A DNA stretch of 64,000 nt from an uncultured Collinsella sp. (GTDB taxonomy: Bacteria; Actinomycetota; Coriobacteriia; Coriobacteriales; Coriobacteriaceae). The stretch covers positions 1 to 64,000 of the forward strand of contig CAUFRO010000003.1 of the NCBI GenBank assembly GCA_959027945.1, written 5' to 3'. Within the stretch, counting starts at the first letter, position 1; each line of letters opens with the position of its first letter. The notes under the pieces are model-generated. The model made no database searches, was not told the DNA's origin, and saw only the letters and a program-made list of their open reading frames with translations. Both the position numbers and the translations under genes were made by a program. This document shows, piece after piece, positions 8,942-18,628 of the stretch.

Positions 8942-9625
8942 CTAGATTACGAAGAGGATCACCGCCATGAACTGGAAAATGCTGCCGGCGAGCACCCACA
9001 AGTGGAAAACACTGTGCAGATAGCGCACGTTTTTGGCGATATAGAACGGCACGCCCACGGTATAGCACACGCCGCCGACAGCGAGCAGGGCAAGCGCGAC
9101 GGGGTTGAGCAGCGACACGAGCTCGGGCAGCTTAAAGATGACAAGCCAGCCCATCAGCAAGTAGACCAGGCCGCTTACCCAATGCGGCTGACGCTCGCGC
9201 AAAAAGCACTCGAGCGCGATGCCGATGATGGCGATGGCCCACACGGCAAAGAACAGCATAGGGCCGCCGTCGTTTGCGAGCGTGATGAGGCAAAACGGCG
9301 TATAGCTGCCGGCTATGAGCAGGTAGATGCAGCTGTGGTCGATGATGCGAAACACGCGCTTGGCGCGCGCGGGCTGAATCGCATGGTAGAGCGTGGAGGC
9401 CAGATATTCGAGAATGATGCTGACGCCATAGACAATCGCCGCGGCCATGTGGGCCGGGCCTCCGCCGCGCAGGGCAGCGAATACGATCAGGAGCACCAAG
9501 CCCGCGATACCCAGCAGGCAGCCGACACCATGGGTGACGGAGTTCATGATCTCCTCGCCCACCGTGTACTGCGGAACGGCCGCGGTCTTGGGTCGCGGCT
9601 TAGAACTGTCGCTCGAATCGGACAT
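8942..9625 (-). CDS. Hemolysin III / PAQR family membrane protein
   Basis: This 227-residue protein with seven predicted membrane helices starts at ATG 9625; GGAGG lies 11 bases upstream. Family signatures are present: the N-terminal EEIMNSVTHGVG with its His, SxxYH (STLYHAI), the DHSCIYLLIAGSYTPF helix, and a C-terminal HLWVLAGSIFQF. The conserved Ser, Asp and His residues would form a zinc site facing the cytoplasm. Bacterial members (YqfA/TrhA type) affect membrane energetics and lipid homeostasis, and true haemolysis is doubtful. Length is normal for the family. Confidence 0.9.
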   Translation of the reverse strand: MSDSSDSSKPRPKTAAVPQYTVGEEIMNSVTHGVGCLLGIAGLVLLIVFAALRGGGPAHMAAAIVYGVSIILEYLASTLYHAIQPARAKRVFRIIDHSCIYLLIAGSYTPFCLITLANDGGPMLFFAVWAIAIIGIALECFLRERQPHWVSGLVYLLMGWLVIFKLPELVSLLNPVALALLAVGGVCYTVGVPFYIAKNVRYLHSVFHLWVLAGSIFQFMAVILFVI

Positions 9626-9732
9626 GCCGGTTACATCCTCCAACGTAAAGAGTTCTCAACACTATATCAAAGCGTCTGGGTACGTGCGAAATTTGCACCA
9701 TACGTGACCCTTTGTTTACCCATTCTTTGCCT

Positions 9733-9794
9733 GTTGACGCATCAACGGCGAACGTCCATAATGCGCTTGCATTAAATGTTGATGTATTAACATC
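9733..9794 (+). promoter_or_regulatory. Promoter with two palindromes upstream of the alpha/beta hydrolase
   Basis: TTGACG (9734-9739) and CATAAT (9757-9762) are spaced by 17 bases. The palindrome GTTGA-CGCA-TCAAC (9733-9746) covers the -35, and GATGT-ATTA-ACATC (9781-9794) lies in the short leader. The arrangement suggests an operator, but the regulator is unknown. Confidence 0.45.
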
Positions 9795-9811
9795 TTATAG
9801 GAGAATACCGC

Positions 9812-10777
9812 ATGGCTCAAAACGCACGTTCCCATCGAAAGCTCAAGATAGCCGGCATCGTTGCACTGGTGGTTGTCGTTGCGCTGCTCGCATTTGCCGG
9901 CAACTTTCTGTTTGACTTCGCGCTGAATCCCCAAGCGCCGTACACCATGAAGATGATGCAGGATAGCAAGAACGACAAAGAAGGTGAGCAGCCGGATGCC
10001 GAGGAAACCGAGGCGCGGGCGTGGTTTAAAGAAAACCGCAAGAGCAGCAGCCTCACCGCAGATGACGGAACCGAGCTCGCCGCTTGGTATTTTGCCGCCT
10101 CGGAGAACACCCACGATTACGCCGTCTGCCTGCATGGATATACCAACGAGCCCATCGGCATGGCCCGATACGCCAAGCGCTTCCACGACCGCGGCATGAA
10201 CGTGCTCGCGCCTGCCGCCCGCGCCCACGAGCGCTCCGGCGGCGACTATATCGGCATGGGCTGGCCCGAGCGGCTCGATGTCGTTGCATGGATTGGGCGG
10301 ATCGTTCAGGCTGACCCCGAGGCGCGCATCCTGGTCTTTGGCGAGTCGATGGGTGCAGCAACTGCCATGAACGTCGCGGGGGAATCTCTACCCGCAAACG
10401 TAAAATGCATTATCGAGGACTGTGGTTATACGAGTGTTTGGGACGAGTTTTCCCTGCAACTCAAGGACGTGTTCGGCCTGCCCAGCTTTCCCTTGCTCGA
10501 TGTAGCAAACTTGGTGTGCAACGTGCGCGCGGGCTACGACTTTCATAAGGCGAGCAGTGTGGAGCAACTCAAACACGCGACGGTTCCCATGCTGTTTATC
10601 CACGGCGACCAGGACACCTTTGTGCCGTACAGCATGCTCGACCAAAACTATGACGCGTGCGCCAGCAAGGTCAAGCAAAAGCTCACCATCCATGGCGCCA
10701 CCCACGCCAAGAGTGCGCAAGTTGACCCCGAGCTCTACTGGAACACAGTCAACAACTTCCTCGACGAGTATTTTTAG
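9812..10777 (+). CDS. Membrane-anchored alpha/beta hydrolase
   Basis: The 321-residue protein has one N-terminal membrane helix (about 11-33) and then an extracytoplasmic alpha/beta-hydrolase domain. The nucleophile elbow is GESMG (S179). The acid is probably Asp in HGDQDTFV, and the catalytic His lies in HGATHAKS near the C-terminus. An oxyanion/HG motif (CLHGYTNE) is present. It resembles YqkD/BAAT-type hydrolases of Firmicutes, acting on esters, peptides or thioesters; the substrate is unknown. AGGAG lies 8 bases before the ATG. The gene stands alone with its own promoter and a strong terminator. Confidence 0.85.
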   Translation: MAQNARSHRKLKIAGIVALVVVVALLAFAGNFLFDFALNPQAPYTMKMMQDSKNDKEGEQPDAEETEARAWFKENRKSSSLTADDGTELAAWYFAASENTHDYAVCLHGYTNEPIGMARYAKRFHDRGMNVLAPAARAHERSGGDYIGMGWPERLDVVAWIGRIVQADPEARILVFGESMGAATAMNVAGESLPANVKCIIEDCGYTSVWDEFSLQLKDVFGLPSFPLLDVANLVCNVRAGYDFHKASSVEQLKHATVPMLFIHGDQDTFVPYSMLDQNYDACASKVKQKLTIHGATHAKSAQVDPELYWNTVNNFLDEYF

Positions 10778-10818
10778 GCGAATAGCAACGTCTGAGGCTT
10801 TATCTGACCCCCTATTTT

Positions 10819-10942
10819 CGGAAGTATGCGGCAAAATCTGGAACTGCCGACCAGACCGCAGTTTTACCAACAATTTATCAGGGGTTTTGTTGCCAAAAAA
10901 CGTCGCGTGCTCGGCGGTCTCGAAATTTGCCGCATACTTCCG
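10819..10942. repeat. Long palindromic intergenic element
   Basis: Perfect 17-base arms, CGGAAGTATGCGGCAAA and its complement (10819-10835, 10926-10942), enclose 90 bases that contain CCGACCAGACCGCAG and GGCGGTCT. The length and inner CCGACCA/ACCGCAG words recall the three elements at 21.6-22.2 kb. It sits between convergent genes. Confidence 0.6.
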
Positions 10943-10943
10943 G

Positions 10944-10980
10944 AAAGCCGCCCGTGGGCACTGTGCTCACGGGCGGCTTT
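10944..10980. terminator. Terminator after the alpha/beta hydrolase gene
   Basis: A 13-base perfect stem, AAAGCCGCCCGTG with CACGGGCGGCTTT, has an 11-base loop and ends in TTTT. It serves the plus-strand gene and, by symmetry, perhaps the convergent DUF362 gene. Confidence 0.75.
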
Positions 10981-11028
10981 TGCTAACGTTGCGCCACAAA
11001 AGCGCTTGATATGTCCAATAGACAGGTG

Positions 11029-12234
11029 CTACTTGACCTCGATGAGCTCGTACTTGCTCGTGCCCAGGCCGATCTTTTCGGCGTGCGCGATGCACGCGCG
11101 CCAGTCGGTGTCGGGATGCGTGATGCAGAAGGGGTCCTTGGCCTGCTCGCCCTCCAGATGCTCGTGGTTATGCTCCATCTTGGCCGCGCTATCGGTGAGC
11201 TCGGTGTTGGGCAGCGGCTCGGATGCCATGACGGCATCGGCGCAGGCCTGGTCGATGGCGACCGGGTCGAAGCTCGCAAACATACCGATATCGTTGACGA
11301 TAGGCGTGTCGTTTTCGGGATGGCAATCGCAGTTGGGGCTGATATCCATGGCAAGCGAGATATGGAAGCTCGGGCGGCCGTCGACAACGGCCTTGGTGTA
11401 CTCGGCGATCTTGCAGTTGAGCACGTCGGCCGCGGCGTCATAGCCGGGCTTGATGCAGTCCTGGTTGCATGCCGCAATGCAGCGCCCGCAGCCCACGCAG
11501 CGATTGTGGTCGATAGCGGCGACGTGCACCGTGCGGGTGTTGCCGTTGGCAAGCTCGCGCTCGCGGGTGTCGTCGAACGAGATAGCGTTGTGCGCGCAGA
11601 TCTTTTCGCAGGCATGGCAGCCAACGCAGTGCTCGGTCGCGACGTTCGGCTTGCCGGCGGCATGCTGCTCCATCTTGCCGGCGCGGCTGCCGCCTCCCAT
11701 ACCCAGGTTCTTCATGGCGCCGCCAAAGCCGGCCTGCTCATGGCCCTTAAAGTGGGTGAGGCTGATCACGATATCGGCATCCATGAGTGCCTGACCGATC
11801 TTGGCCTCGTGCACGTACTCGCCGCCCTCGACCGGGACGAGCTCCTCGTCGGTACCCTTGAGGCCGTCGGCGATGATGATCTGGCAACCCGTGGCATACG
11901 GGGTAAAGCCGTTCTGGTAGGCGGTGTCGATGTGCTCGAGCGCGTTTTTACGGCTACCGACATAGAGCGTGTTGCAGTCGGTGAGGAAGGGCTTGCCGCC
12001 CAGCTCCTTCACGACATCCGCGACGGCGCGGGCGTAGTTGGGGCGCAAAAAGCTCAGGTTGCCCAACTCGCCAAAATGGATCTTGATGGCGACGAACTTG
12101 TTCTCAAAGTCAATCTGCTCGATACCGGCGTGACGGATGAGGCGCTTGAGCTTGTCGAGCTGGCTCTCGCGAGCATGCGTGCGCAGGTTCGTAAAGTACA
12201 CCTTAGCGGGTGCTGCGGGTGCAGTTGCGGTCAT
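11029..12234 (-). CDS. DUF362 protein with two [4Fe-4S] clusters
   Basis: The 401-residue cytoplasmic protein has a DUF362 domain (about 10-200 and 290-360, with IKIHFGE, HFKGHEQAGFGGAMKNLGMG and AIDQACAD) interrupted by a bacterial ferredoxin module. The module has two cluster motifs, CVGCHACEKIC and CVGCGRCIAAC, each followed by a distal Cys-Pro-like position. Such proteins are common in anaerobes and probably transfer electrons or handle a redox cofactor; the partner is unknown. The gene stands alone between repeat-rich gaps. Length is typical and no residue is obviously missing. Confidence 0.85.
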   Translation of the reverse strand: MTATAPAAPAKVYFTNLRTHARESQLDKLKRLIRHAGIEQIDFENKFVAIKIHFGELGNLSFLRPNYARAVADVVKELGGKPFLTDCNTLYVGSRKNALEHIDTAYQNGFTPYATGCQIIIADGLKGTDEELVPVEGGEYVHEAKIGQALMDADIVISLTHFKGHEQAGFGGAMKNLGMGGGSRAGKMEQHAAGKPNVATEHCVGCHACEKICAHNAISFDDTRERELANGNTRTVHVAAIDHNRCVGCGRCIAACNQDCIKPGYDAAADVLNCKIAEYTKAVVDGRPSFHISLAMDISPNCDCHPENDTPIVNDIGMFASFDPVAIDQACADAVMASEPLPNTELTDSAAKMEHNHEHLEGEQAKDPFCITHPDTDWRACIAHAEKIGLGTSKYELIEVK

Positions 12235-12318
12235 AAATCTATCCCCTCGGTCTATATGGCGTTACAGACATAAGAGGATGGTACCCGCTGAAGCGGGGTT
12301 AATGTCAAGCACGGCGCC

Positions 12319-12536
12319 CAGTCATTGGGTACTCATTGGGGACGGACTTAAATGACTGAAACCACTCATTGGGGACAGACTTAAATGAGTGCCTCGCCAC
12401 CTGGCAGCTAGGGACGTTCCTTTTCTGCCGGCAGTTAGGGACAGTCCTTGCCAGCACGGCCGGCGAGCCGGCGAATCGGCAAAGACTGTCCCCGATGACT
12501 GGTCGTTTAAGAACGTCCCCAATGACTACTCTTGGA
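12319..12536. repeat. Composite GGGGAC repeat, copy 1 (downstream of ABC exporter)
   Basis: This block of about 215 bases contains units of the form ACTCATTGGGGACNGACTTAAATGA (twice). Next come a CGGCAGTTAGGGACAG unit, a CGGCCGGCGAGCCGGCG core and finally GACTGTCCCCGATGACTGGTCGTTTAAG. It matches the block at 16.0-16.2 kb in order and orientation. Its end supplies the GAG-TAG of the permease gene. Confidence 0.75.
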
Positions 12537-15192
12537 CTTTGAGGGCCTCGGCCAGGCTGACGCGCTTGATGGAGCGCGTGTGCAGCAGCGCCACGACCAG
12601 GTAGGTCGCAAAGCCAATTTCTGCGCACGCCGCCATGGACCAAGCGGGCACGTAGATCTCGATATTGCCGTTGTAGGCGAGCAGCATCGAGCGGAAGATG
12701 GCCGTGAGCGAGCCAATAATGACCGGCAGGCTCAACACGAGCGACGCCGCCACGCACAGCGTGATCGAGCGGATGTACAGATGCGAGATCTCGCTATCGC
12801 GATAGCCAAAGACTTTCATGTAGCTGATCGAACGGGCGCTGTGATCGATCACAGCCTTGGTCAGCAGATACATAAACAGCAGGAAGATAAACACCGCGAG
12901 CCCGACCATCATGCCGATCATTTTGCTCATCATGCCGATGAACTGGTCGCCCACGGCGCGCATGTCGTCGGGCGTAGTGTCGCCGGCAAAGTAGCGCGCG
13001 TCGAGGTCGAGCTTCTCGTTGCTCACATAGCCGTTAAAGTAGGCGGCGTCGTTGTCGAACAGCTCATTAAAGTCGTCGATACTCATATAAATATTCATGT
13101 CCGACTTGGAGCCCCAGGCGCAGTCCTTGCCCGCGTACTCAAGGGAATAATGCTCACCCTCGTACTTGTCGCTGAGCGTGACCTTCTGGCCCTCGCTCCA
13201 GCCAAACTTATCGAGCAGACCACCGCCAAAGACGACGCGCCCATCGCCGACGTTGAGGTCTTTCCAATAGCGCGAATCGGATGAAATGCCGTAGACGGAA
13301 ATCGTCTCCTCGCCGTTTCCGTCGCCGCGGTCGTATTGCAGCTGGTAAACGGCGTATTTCTCGGTCTGTGCAATTGCGCCCACGCCGTTGTCGGTCGTAT
13401 TGACCGGGTGGATATCGTCGTTGTCAGCGTCAATCTTGGAGGCCTTGCCGATCAGGCCGATGGCCTCATCGCGGTCGCAGCCGAGGGCATCGGCAAGATC
13501 GTCGAGGCGCGCGTAGAGCGCATCCTTCTTGTCCTGGACCTTGGCAAGCGCATCCTGCGCTGCGGTCAGGCTCTCGGCAGACGGAGATGCGGTCGCGGCA
13601 TCGACTGCCGTCTGCGCCGCATCGGCCGCGTCGTCAAGCTCGTCATCGGCATCCTGGGCGGCGGAAAGCAGCGCGCCGTCAACCGACTGCAAGCGCTCGA
13701 GCGCCGACCACTGCTCGCGTTCCTCGGCAGTGCCCTCGAGCTCCAGCGGAGCCTTGAGCGTGTACTGGTGCTCGGCGACCAGGCTCGTCTCGAGGTTGTC
13801 CGCGTAGTGCGTCATCGTGGGCAGAATCGCCAGGCCAAAGAGCAGCAGCAGCGAGGCAAACGCAATGCCCACGAACAGTGTGGCAAAGTTGCCCAGGTTG
13901 CGCAGGAAGATACGCAGGCGGAAGCGGGAAACAAAGCCCATGCGCTCCGGCAGTTGCATACCACGCTTGGTACCCGACTTGCCGCTCGCTTCGTGACGAA
14001 GAAACTGCAGCGGCGTCTTGCCCATCTTGCGAAGCAGGCCCACCAGCGTGATGAGGATGAGCGCAGCGGCGGGGACCACGGCGCACTTCACAAAGATCTC
14101 CCAGCTCCAGTACACCTGGAAGGGCGGCAGGCTGTACGAACCGTAATAGAGGCCGCGCATGGGCTCGGTAAAGAACACAACGCCGAGCGCAGTGCCCAAA
14201 AACGCCGCGACCACGCCCACGATGGCGGGAAGTGCCAGGTAGTGCAGGACGATCTCGCGTCGACGATAGCCGCTGGCGAGCAGCGTGCCGATGATGGCGC
14301 TCTCCTCCTCGATGGTGGCGTCGGTAAGGACCACAAAGACGAACGCCATAATCACGATGATGATGTCGAGCAGCGTCATCCACATCATGGAGTCGCCGTC
14401 CACGTCATCGCGCGCATAGCCAATGCCCTGATTGGAATCGGCATCGACCAGATCGTCCACGCGCGCATCGGCATCGGTCAGCGCCTCGACCATATCCTGC
14501 TCCGCATCGATGCGATCCGCGGTGGGGAGGTCGCGATCGGTAAAGGTAAAGGAGTAGGTGTAGGCAGGCGCGCCGCCGGCATCCTCGAGCGCGGCAAAGC
14601 CGGCGTCGGTGACCTCGGCCACGCCATAGGTGATGGTGTTCACCGTAAAGTCCGAATTGTTGAGGAACAGCGCCTGGCTATCGGGCTGGGTCATGATGCC
14701 GCAGATGGTATAGGTGCGGCCCTCAAGCTCGACCTTATCGCCCACGGACAGGTTGTTATTGGTGGCAAAGACACGGTCGATGGCCACCTCGTCGTCCGCC
14801 TTGGGTTCCCTGCCCTCACAGTAGGACGCGATATCGACCTTGGTGCGGTGCGCATAGGTGCGCAGCGTGCGCTTGGTGCCGTCGTCGTCGGCGGTCTTTT
14901 TGATGATGGCGTCGATGGAAAAATTCTTGTAGAGCGTGACGCCGCCGACGTCGTCGGCCGCGTCCTCGGCGGCCTTGAGCTGGTCTTTGGTGACCTCGAA
15001 GGAGGTGGTCACGCGGCCGTCCTCAATCGTGTACGCATCGCGCATGTCGTCGATAAGGCAGCCGATGGAATGCGCTGCGAGCAAAAAGCCCGAGGTGAGA
15101 GCGATGCTTCCGCACATAAGCAAAAAGATGCCCAGGTACTTGCCGATATTGCGGCGCAGCTCGCGCGGGAGACGTTTTGCGAGAGGTGTCAT
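12526..15192 (-). CDS. FtsX-type ABC exporter permease
   Basis: The 888-residue protein has two FtsX membrane domains (about 265-385 and 740-880) and an N-terminal signal anchor (about 22-45). A large extracytoplasmic section includes an Ala/Asp-rich coiled coil (about 500-600). This is the architecture of large FtsX/MacB-like permeases, which use ATP hydrolysis to move molecules or act on envelope targets. ATG 15192 was chosen: it has AGGCGG upstream and follows the ATPase stop by 8 bases. A TTG at 15207 would overlap the ATPase gene. It forms a two-gene operon with that ATPase. The cargo is unknown. Confidence 0.88.
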   Translation of the reverse strand: MTPLAKRLPRELRRNIGKYLGIFLLMCGSIALTSGFLLAAHSIGCLIDDMRDAYTIEDGRVTTSFEVTKDQLKAAEDAADDVGGVTLYKNFSIDAIIKKTADDDGTKRTLRTYAHRTKVDIASYCEGREPKADDEVAIDRVFATNNNLSVGDKVELEGRTYTICGIMTQPDSQALFLNNSDFTVNTITYGVAEVTDAGFAALEDAGGAPAYTYSFTFTDRDLPTADRIDAEQDMVEALTDADARVDDLVDADSNQGIGYARDDVDGDSMMWMTLLDIIIVIMAFVFVVLTDATIEEESAIIGTLLASGYRRREIVLHYLALPAIVGVVAAFLGTALGVVFFTEPMRGLYYGSYSLPPFQVYWSWEIFVKCAVVPAAALILITLVGLLRKMGKTPLQFLRHEASGKSGTKRGMQLPERMGFVSRFRLRIFLRNLGNFATLFVGIAFASLLLLFGLAILPTMTHYADNLETSLVAEHQYTLKAPLELEGTAEEREQWSALERLQSVDGALLSAAQDADDELDDAADAAQTAVDAATASPSAESLTAAQDALAKVQDKKDALYARLDDLADALGCDRDEAIGLIGKASKIDADNDDIHPVNTTDNGVGAIAQTEKYAVYQLQYDRGDGNGEETISVYGISSDSRYWKDLNVGDGRVVFGGGLLDKFGWSEGQKVTLSDKYEGEHYSLEYAGKDCAWGSKSDMNIYMSIDDFNELFDNDAAYFNGYVSNEKLDLDARYFAGDTTPDDMRAVGDQFIGMMSKMIGMMVGLAVFIFLLFMYLLTKAVIDHSARSISYMKVFGYRDSEISHLYIRSITLCVAASLVLSLPVIIGSLTAIFRSMLLAYNGNIEIYVPAWSMAACAEIGFATYLVVALLHTRSIKRVSLAEALKVQE

Positions 15193-15200
15193 GGCGCCGC

Positions 15201-15914
<714 letters not shown>

Positions 15915-16008
15915 GGTATCCCCCGTTGTTAGCCTCGTACTACTTTATGAACGTAATAGTAAACCTTGGCGAACTATTTTGGGGCGAGGCCTGAAATTTA
16001 TTTCAGAC

Positions 16009-16236
16009 TAGTCATTGGGGACGTTCTTAAATGACTAGTCGCTGGGGACACTCTTTCGCCGCCCGGCAGTTGGGGACGTTCCTTTCCTACCGGCAGTTGG
16101 GGACAGCCCTTGGCAACCCGGCCGGCAAGCCGGCGGTTCGGCAAAGACTGTCCCCAATGACTAGTCGTTTAAGTCTGTCCCCAATGGCCACTCTTGGTCG
16201 TTTAAGTCTGTCCCCAATGAGTACCCAGTGACTAGG
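16009..16236. repeat. Composite GGGGAC repeat, copy 2 (upstream of ABC exporter)
   Basis: The order of words matches the 12.3-12.5 kb copy: GACTAGTCATTGGGGACG, CGGCAGTTGGGGAC (twice), CGGCCGGCAAGCCGGCG, GGCAAAGACTGTCCCC and GTCGTTTAAGTCTGTCCCC. It fills most of the 325-base gap between two ABC operons. I see no gene in this gap. Confidence 0.75.
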
Positions 16237-16239
16237 TGG

Positions 16240-17445
16240 CTAGGCGTGGGATTTGTTGTGGGCGAGGGCTAGGCCTACGGCGGCGATGGCCACGGCAAAG
16301 AGCGCCGTGACGCCTAGGTCGCAGGCGATGTCGCCCAGCACGGTGGACGTCAGGTCCGCGGCGAGCGCCTTGCCGATCGCGTCGTTCACCCAATATGTCG
16401 GCACAAAGTGCGCCACGGTCTGCACGGCCGGGCCCATCAGCGACAGCGGCATCCAGGCGCCGCCCAAAAACGTCATGAGCATGCCGAGCAGGTTGCCCAC
16501 ACCGTTGAGCAGCTCCTCGCGCGCGCCCAGGCTCGAAAGCGCAAAGCCAACGGCCAGCGGCGTGCACGCCAGCGCAAACGTCGCCGCCAGCGCCAGGCAC
16601 ACACGGCCCACGCCGACTTCGGCAACCGCGCCGGCAAAGCCCACGACGCCCATCATGCTCGACACAAACCAGATACAGACGGTGAGCACCGCGGCGGCCG
16701 CGAACACGGCAAGCGAGCGCTGGCGCCCGGAGATTGGGCCGGCATCCATACGACGCACGCGCCCGGGCTCGTTCATGCCCGAGAACACCAACCCCACCGA
16801 TACGATGACCGACGAGATAATCGCGTACGCACCAAAGTTGAAGTACGACTCGAGCGTGGCGGCGGCAGTCGAGTCAACCTTGACCTGCTCGATCTGGACC
16901 TCGGCGCGCTTCGCGGCGGCATGCTCGGCCGCCTTGGCAACATCGCCGTTGGGGGCAGTGGGCTCAAGCGCGGCCGCAGCGCCCGCGAGCGAGATCCAGC
17001 GCGAGGCCTCGGCAGACGAGAGCGCCGCCGCCATGGTGCCGGCACCGTAGGTCACATCGAGCTTGGGCAGAGACTCCCCCGCGCGAGCGGCTGCAACGAG
17101 GTCGTCCTCAAACCCCTCCGGGATAAAGAACACGCAGTCGGCGCTGCCCTTGGCGCTGTTGCTCTTGGAGAGCGCGTCCGCGAGGTCGTAGGTGCCGTCG
17201 CCGACGCCCGTGACCAGCTCAAATCGCGAACCCAGATGCTTGGTGAGTGCCCGCGAAAGGTCGCTGTCGTCGCGGTCGACCACGATCACGTTGGCATCGT
17301 AGGGCTTGTACTCGGTGAGCTGCGACGAGTTCCAGCCCACCGAGGCCGCGATGAATACGCCCATCAGCGAGATGAACACCGTATAGATGAGCAGGTAGAA
17401 CGGGTGCGCCAGCGCCATGCGAAGCGCGGTCTTAAAGGTGCTCAT
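16240..17445 (-). CDS. ABC-2 type exporter permease (second subunit)
   Basis: The 401-residue protein has one N-terminal membrane helix, an extracytoplasmic region of about 170 residues, and five to six C-terminal helices, which is the ABC-2/YhgE-like layout. ATG 17445 was chosen, since GGAAGGAG lies five bases upstream inside the end of the preceding permease gene (14-base overlap). Translation of the two permeases is therefore probably coupled. With its partner and the ATPase it forms a heteromeric exporter of unknown substrate, most likely a drug, peptide or lipid. Confidence 0.85.
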   Translation of the reverse strand: MSTFKTALRMALAHPFYLLIYTVFISLMGVFIAASVGWNSSQLTEYKPYDANVIVVDRDDSDLSRALTKHLGSRFELVTGVGDGTYDLADALSKSNSAKGSADCVFFIPEGFEDDLVAAARAGESLPKLDVTYGAGTMAAALSSAEASRWISLAGAAAALEPTAPNGDVAKAAEHAAAKRAEVQIEQVKVDSTAAATLESYFNFGAYAIISSVIVSVGLVFSGMNEPGRVRRMDAGPISGRQRSLAVFAAAAVLTVCIWFVSSMMGVVGFAGAVAEVGVGRVCLALAATFALACTPLAVGFALSSLGAREELLNGVGNLLGMLMTFLGGAWMPLSLMGPAVQTVAHFVPTYWVNDAIGKALAADLTSTVLGDIACDLGVTALFAVAIAAVGLALAHNKSHA

Positions 17446-18619
17446 AGCGGCTCCTTCCAAAGATCAGCGTGGCGGCGGCGACAAACACCAGGGCCATCAG
17501 GACGAGCGCGCCCGCGCGAACGGCGAAGGGCCCCAGGTCCTCAAAGAAATACAGGCGATTGAACATGTCGCAGATGAGCTTGACGGGGTTGAGCCAGCAC
17601 TCGGCCGGGCAGGCGCGGGCGACGTCGTCGGCAAGTACCATCGCCGGCTCGCCGTAGAGGCCGGCGAACAGGGCGCACGTGGTGGCAAAGCCCGTGAGGA
17701 TGCCCGACTTGGACGCCTTGCCGCCCTTAACGGGAAGCGTGCCCACAAAGAGTCCCAGGCCCGTGGCGGCAAGCGCGGAAGCGGCACCGCCCACCAGACA
17801 CAGACCCTCGCGCCCGCCAAAGTCGACGCCGACGACCAGGCGCACATAGCCGATCGCGACCGTCATCGAGGCAAAGGAGACAAGCCACGAGCCGATGAAA
17901 ATACCGGTCAGCGACGCCGTCTTGGAAAGGCCGCCCACGCAGCGACGTGCGCCAAGGCCCGACAGATTGGGCTGCAGGTCGACGACGCTCAAGGCGGCAA
18001 ACTCGGCAGACATCATCGCGACCAGGCCAAAGAGCGCGTAGTAGTAGATGACCGTGCCATCGGGCGTTGTGCGTGTCAGGCTTACGCGGCGGGTGCCGCC
18101 CTCGAGCGACAGGGCGCGCGCAACCGCCTCCGGGTCGGCGAGCGCCGCCGGGTTGTCTTGGGCAATCTGGGACATGAGCTCGGCATTTTGTGTATACGAG
18201 CTTGCCACCGTCTCCAAAATGCTGCGGTCGGTGAGCACCGACGAGGCGCGCGAGCTGTCGTAGCTCGATAGCAGCGTGAGTCTGGGCGTGCCCGCGGCAT
18301 CCACCGTGTAAATGCCCGCGACCTCGCCGGCCTTGAGTGCTTTGCGCGCGGCAGCCAAGTCTTCGTACTCGCTCACATCGAGCAGCTGGTCGTCGCCTGC
18401 CTTGGCAAGCGACGTCGCCACGTCCTTAAAGGTTGAGGCGTCCCAGGCCTCGTCCGCCACGACGGCAACCGGCACCGGGTCGACCGTGCCGTCGGAGCTC
18501 AGGTTCGCAAACATAAACATGAACATCGTGGAAAGCGCGACGGGAAAGACCGCGCCCCAAACCCACGTACTCGGCCGGCGCAGCAGCGTCTTGACCGTGG
18601 TGATGATGGTGTTGAACAT
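17432..18619 (-). CDS. ABC-2 type exporter permease (first subunit)
   Basis: The 395-residue protein has an N-terminal helix (about 17-35), an extracytoplasmic domain (about 40-215) and six C-terminal membrane helices (about 220-390). It starts nine bases after the ATPase stop with a GGGGG ribosome site. Topology is like its neighbour, so the exporter is probably a heterodimer. The divergent NarL-type two-component system may control it, an arrangement often seen with antimicrobial efflux systems, but no regulator site was identified. Confidence 0.85.
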   Translation of the reverse strand: MFNTIITTVKTLLRRPSTWVWGAVFPVALSTMFMFMFANLSSDGTVDPVPVAVVADEAWDASTFKDVATSLAKAGDDQLLDVSEYEDLAAARKALKAGEVAGIYTVDAAGTPRLTLLSSYDSSRASSVLTDRSILETVASSYTQNAELMSQIAQDNPAALADPEAVARALSLEGGTRRVSLTRTTPDGTVIYYYALFGLVAMMSAEFAALSVVDLQPNLSGLGARRCVGGLSKTASLTGIFIGSWLVSFASMTVAIGYVRLVVGVDFGGREGLCLVGGAASALAATGLGLFVGTLPVKGGKASKSGILTGFATTCALFAGLYGEPAMVLADDVARACPAECWLNPVKLICDMFNRLYFFEDLGPFAVRAGALVLMALVFVAAATLIFGRSRYEHL

Positions 18620-18628
18620 GGCCGCCCC

